DNA from: Bacteriovoracaceae bacterium
GTDB taxonomy: Bacteria; Bdellovibrionota; UBA1018
Length of the DNA: 7,766 nt
Direction of reading: 5' to 3'
Assembly: GCA_023250755.1 (NCBI GenBank)
Contig: JAHFAC010000081.1
Location: forward strand, 1 to 7,766
The position numbers were made by a program, and so were the translations under genes. Positions 6,792 to 7,766 of this stretch are shown here, in pieces (position 1 is the stretch's first letter; every line of letters begins with the position of its first letter). Below the pieces are notes generated by a model. It had not been told where the DNA came from. It worked only from the letters and a program-made list of their open reading frames with translations, and did not search any database.

Positions 6792-7766
6792 TTATCCATC
6801 CAACCAAGGAGGCTCTTTGCTCCGTATCGCTTTCACCCAAGGCATTTGAGAAAAATGCGCGACCTCAAATCCTGTCGTGAGATAAAGATTAGAAAATCCC
6901 AATTCATATAGCTGCTTAGTTACATCCTGGCCCTTAATTCCATTTCCTAAATTAGAATCAACATGAATTTCAACTACGCGGTCAAATGTCTCTGCTTTTT
7001 TTAAAAACTCATCCAATCCATAAAAAGTATAAAGAACCCTGCCCTGACTTTTTGCTGAAAACTTCCAATTCAGATGTGTCAACTCATCATCATCAATAAG
7101 AACCACATCTGACTGTTCCCTGGGTTGAGGTGCTTTCAAAATTGAGATTGGCACAACCCCTGCCATTCCTTTTGGAATTATTTGAACTAAAATGCGAGCA
7201 CAGCGTTCTCGAATTTGAACTTCTTCATACCGACTGGTCACTAAAATACTGTTCTTTTTTAAATTAAGGCGTTCAATCAAATCAAGACCCGTTACTTCGT
7301 GAGAAAGTAATTCGTAATCTATCAAATATAAGATCGAACTCATGGATACAGTATTTTCTAAGACCCATTTTTTAAATTCTATCGGATTATAGAAATGAAT
7401 TAGCTTTACGTTAGCTTCCTCTGCTTGCAGCAAAGAAAAGCGATTATCCCAAACCAAATGAATGGAGTGATCATCGTCCAAAATAACAATTTTTGAACTT
7501 TCTTGAACTTGCAACATTGCTACAAACCAGCCTGGAGCAGATATGGCAGGAAGCGTAATGACTACCGTTGTGCCATGATTAATCTTGGACTCTATAGTAA
7601 AAATCCCTCCCCATGCCTCAATAGCTTTTTTTGCATGATAGAGACCAAGTCCTGATCCATCAATCTTGCCATGGGTCTCTCCTCGCTGGCCTAAACGAGA
7701 CAAGATTTCAATAGAAATTCCTTTACCGCTGTCATTGACTCGAATTTCAACAACTTTCTTATTACC
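6792..7766 (-). CDS. Hybrid histidine kinase, C-terminal part: HATPase end plus two receiver domains
   Basis: The reading frame is open to the window edge, so the sensor and His-phosphotransfer parts lie outside; 324 residues are visible. Residues 1-75 are the end of a GHKL ATPase with the G1 box N11-D-S-G-K-G and the G2 box G37-S-G-L-G-L. Receiver 1 (about 91-210) has the acidic cluster D97-D-D, phospho-acceptor D150, T177 and K199. Receiver 2 (about 219-322) has D225-D-D-E, phospho-acceptor D270, T297/T298 and K317. Both receivers share D-D-D-x-x-x-H-L-x-W (97-106 and 225-234), pointing to internal duplication. No output domain follows, so phosphate probably goes to a partner protein or the receivers tune the kinase. 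The AT-rich DNA contrasts with the genes downstream. The TTG at 7703 is an internal codon, not a start. Signal and regulon are unknown. Confidence 0.9.
   Translation of the reverse strand, partial: GNKKVVEIRVNDSGKGISIEILSRLGQRGETHGKIDGSGLGLYHAKKAIEAWGGIFTIESKINHGTTVVITLPAISAPGWFVAMLQVQESSKIVILDDDHSIHLVWDNRFSLLQAEEANVKLIHFYNPIEFKKWVLENTVSMSSILYLIDYELLSHEVTGLDLIERLNLKKNSILVTSRYEEVQIRERCARILVQIIPKGMAGVVPISILKAPQPREQSDVVLIDDDELTHLNWKFSAKSQGRVLYTFYGLDEFLKKAETFDRVVEIHVDSNLGNGIKGQDVTKQLYELGFSNLYLTTGFEVAHFSQMPWVKAIRSKEPPWLDG

Overview
This window most likely comes from a Gram-negative bacterium. It encodes a TonB-dependent-receptor-like outer-membrane barrel, an RseP-type site-2 protease, and the conserved rpsB-tsf-pyrH-frr-uppS-cdsA-rseP order. 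The single-domain-length EF-Ts (about 209 aa) and the multi-receiver hybrid kinase fit a deltaproteobacterial or Bdellovibrionota-type lineage. That placement is an impression from gene style, not a measurement. Every gene I can support lies on the minus strand, so the region reads from high to low coordinates.

Region 1 (7766 to 4869): the 3' part of a hybrid histidine kinase (end of the HATPase domain plus two receiver domains) is cut by the window edge. It is followed six bases later, in the same frame, by a 638-aa BtuB-like beta-barrel receptor. The kinase DNA is visibly AT-richer than its neighbours. The receptor gene carries a run of nine G on its coding strand, a candidate slippage site.

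Region 2 (4868 to 4637): a 232-bp gap holds the leader and promoter region of the ribosomal-protein operon. The part next to rpsB is a 13-bp tandem repeat (3.6 copies). Each full copy contains a palindromic ATGATCAT, and the array ends five bases before the rpsB Shine-Dalgarno. The rest (4702-4868) is GC-rich and unexplained, with some stem potential and several stop-free frames.

Region 3 (4636 to 1): a tightly packed operon of rpsB (S2), tsf (EF-Ts), pyrH (UMP kinase), frr (ribosome recycling factor), uppS (undecaprenyl-PP synthase), cdsA (CDP-diacylglycerol synthase) and rseP (site-2 protease, N-terminus only). Junctions are 1- to 4-base overlaps or gaps of 8 to 40 bases, so co-transcription and partial translational coupling are likely. 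The products link translation and pyrimidine nucleotide supply to lipid-carrier synthesis, phospholipid synthesis and envelope-stress proteolysis. The dxr gene, often found within this cluster, is in neither of its usual slots here.

I did not find a clearly new biological system. The features most worth a second look are the phased palindromic repeat in the rpsB leader, the G9 tract in the outer-membrane receptor gene, and the unexplained block between them.
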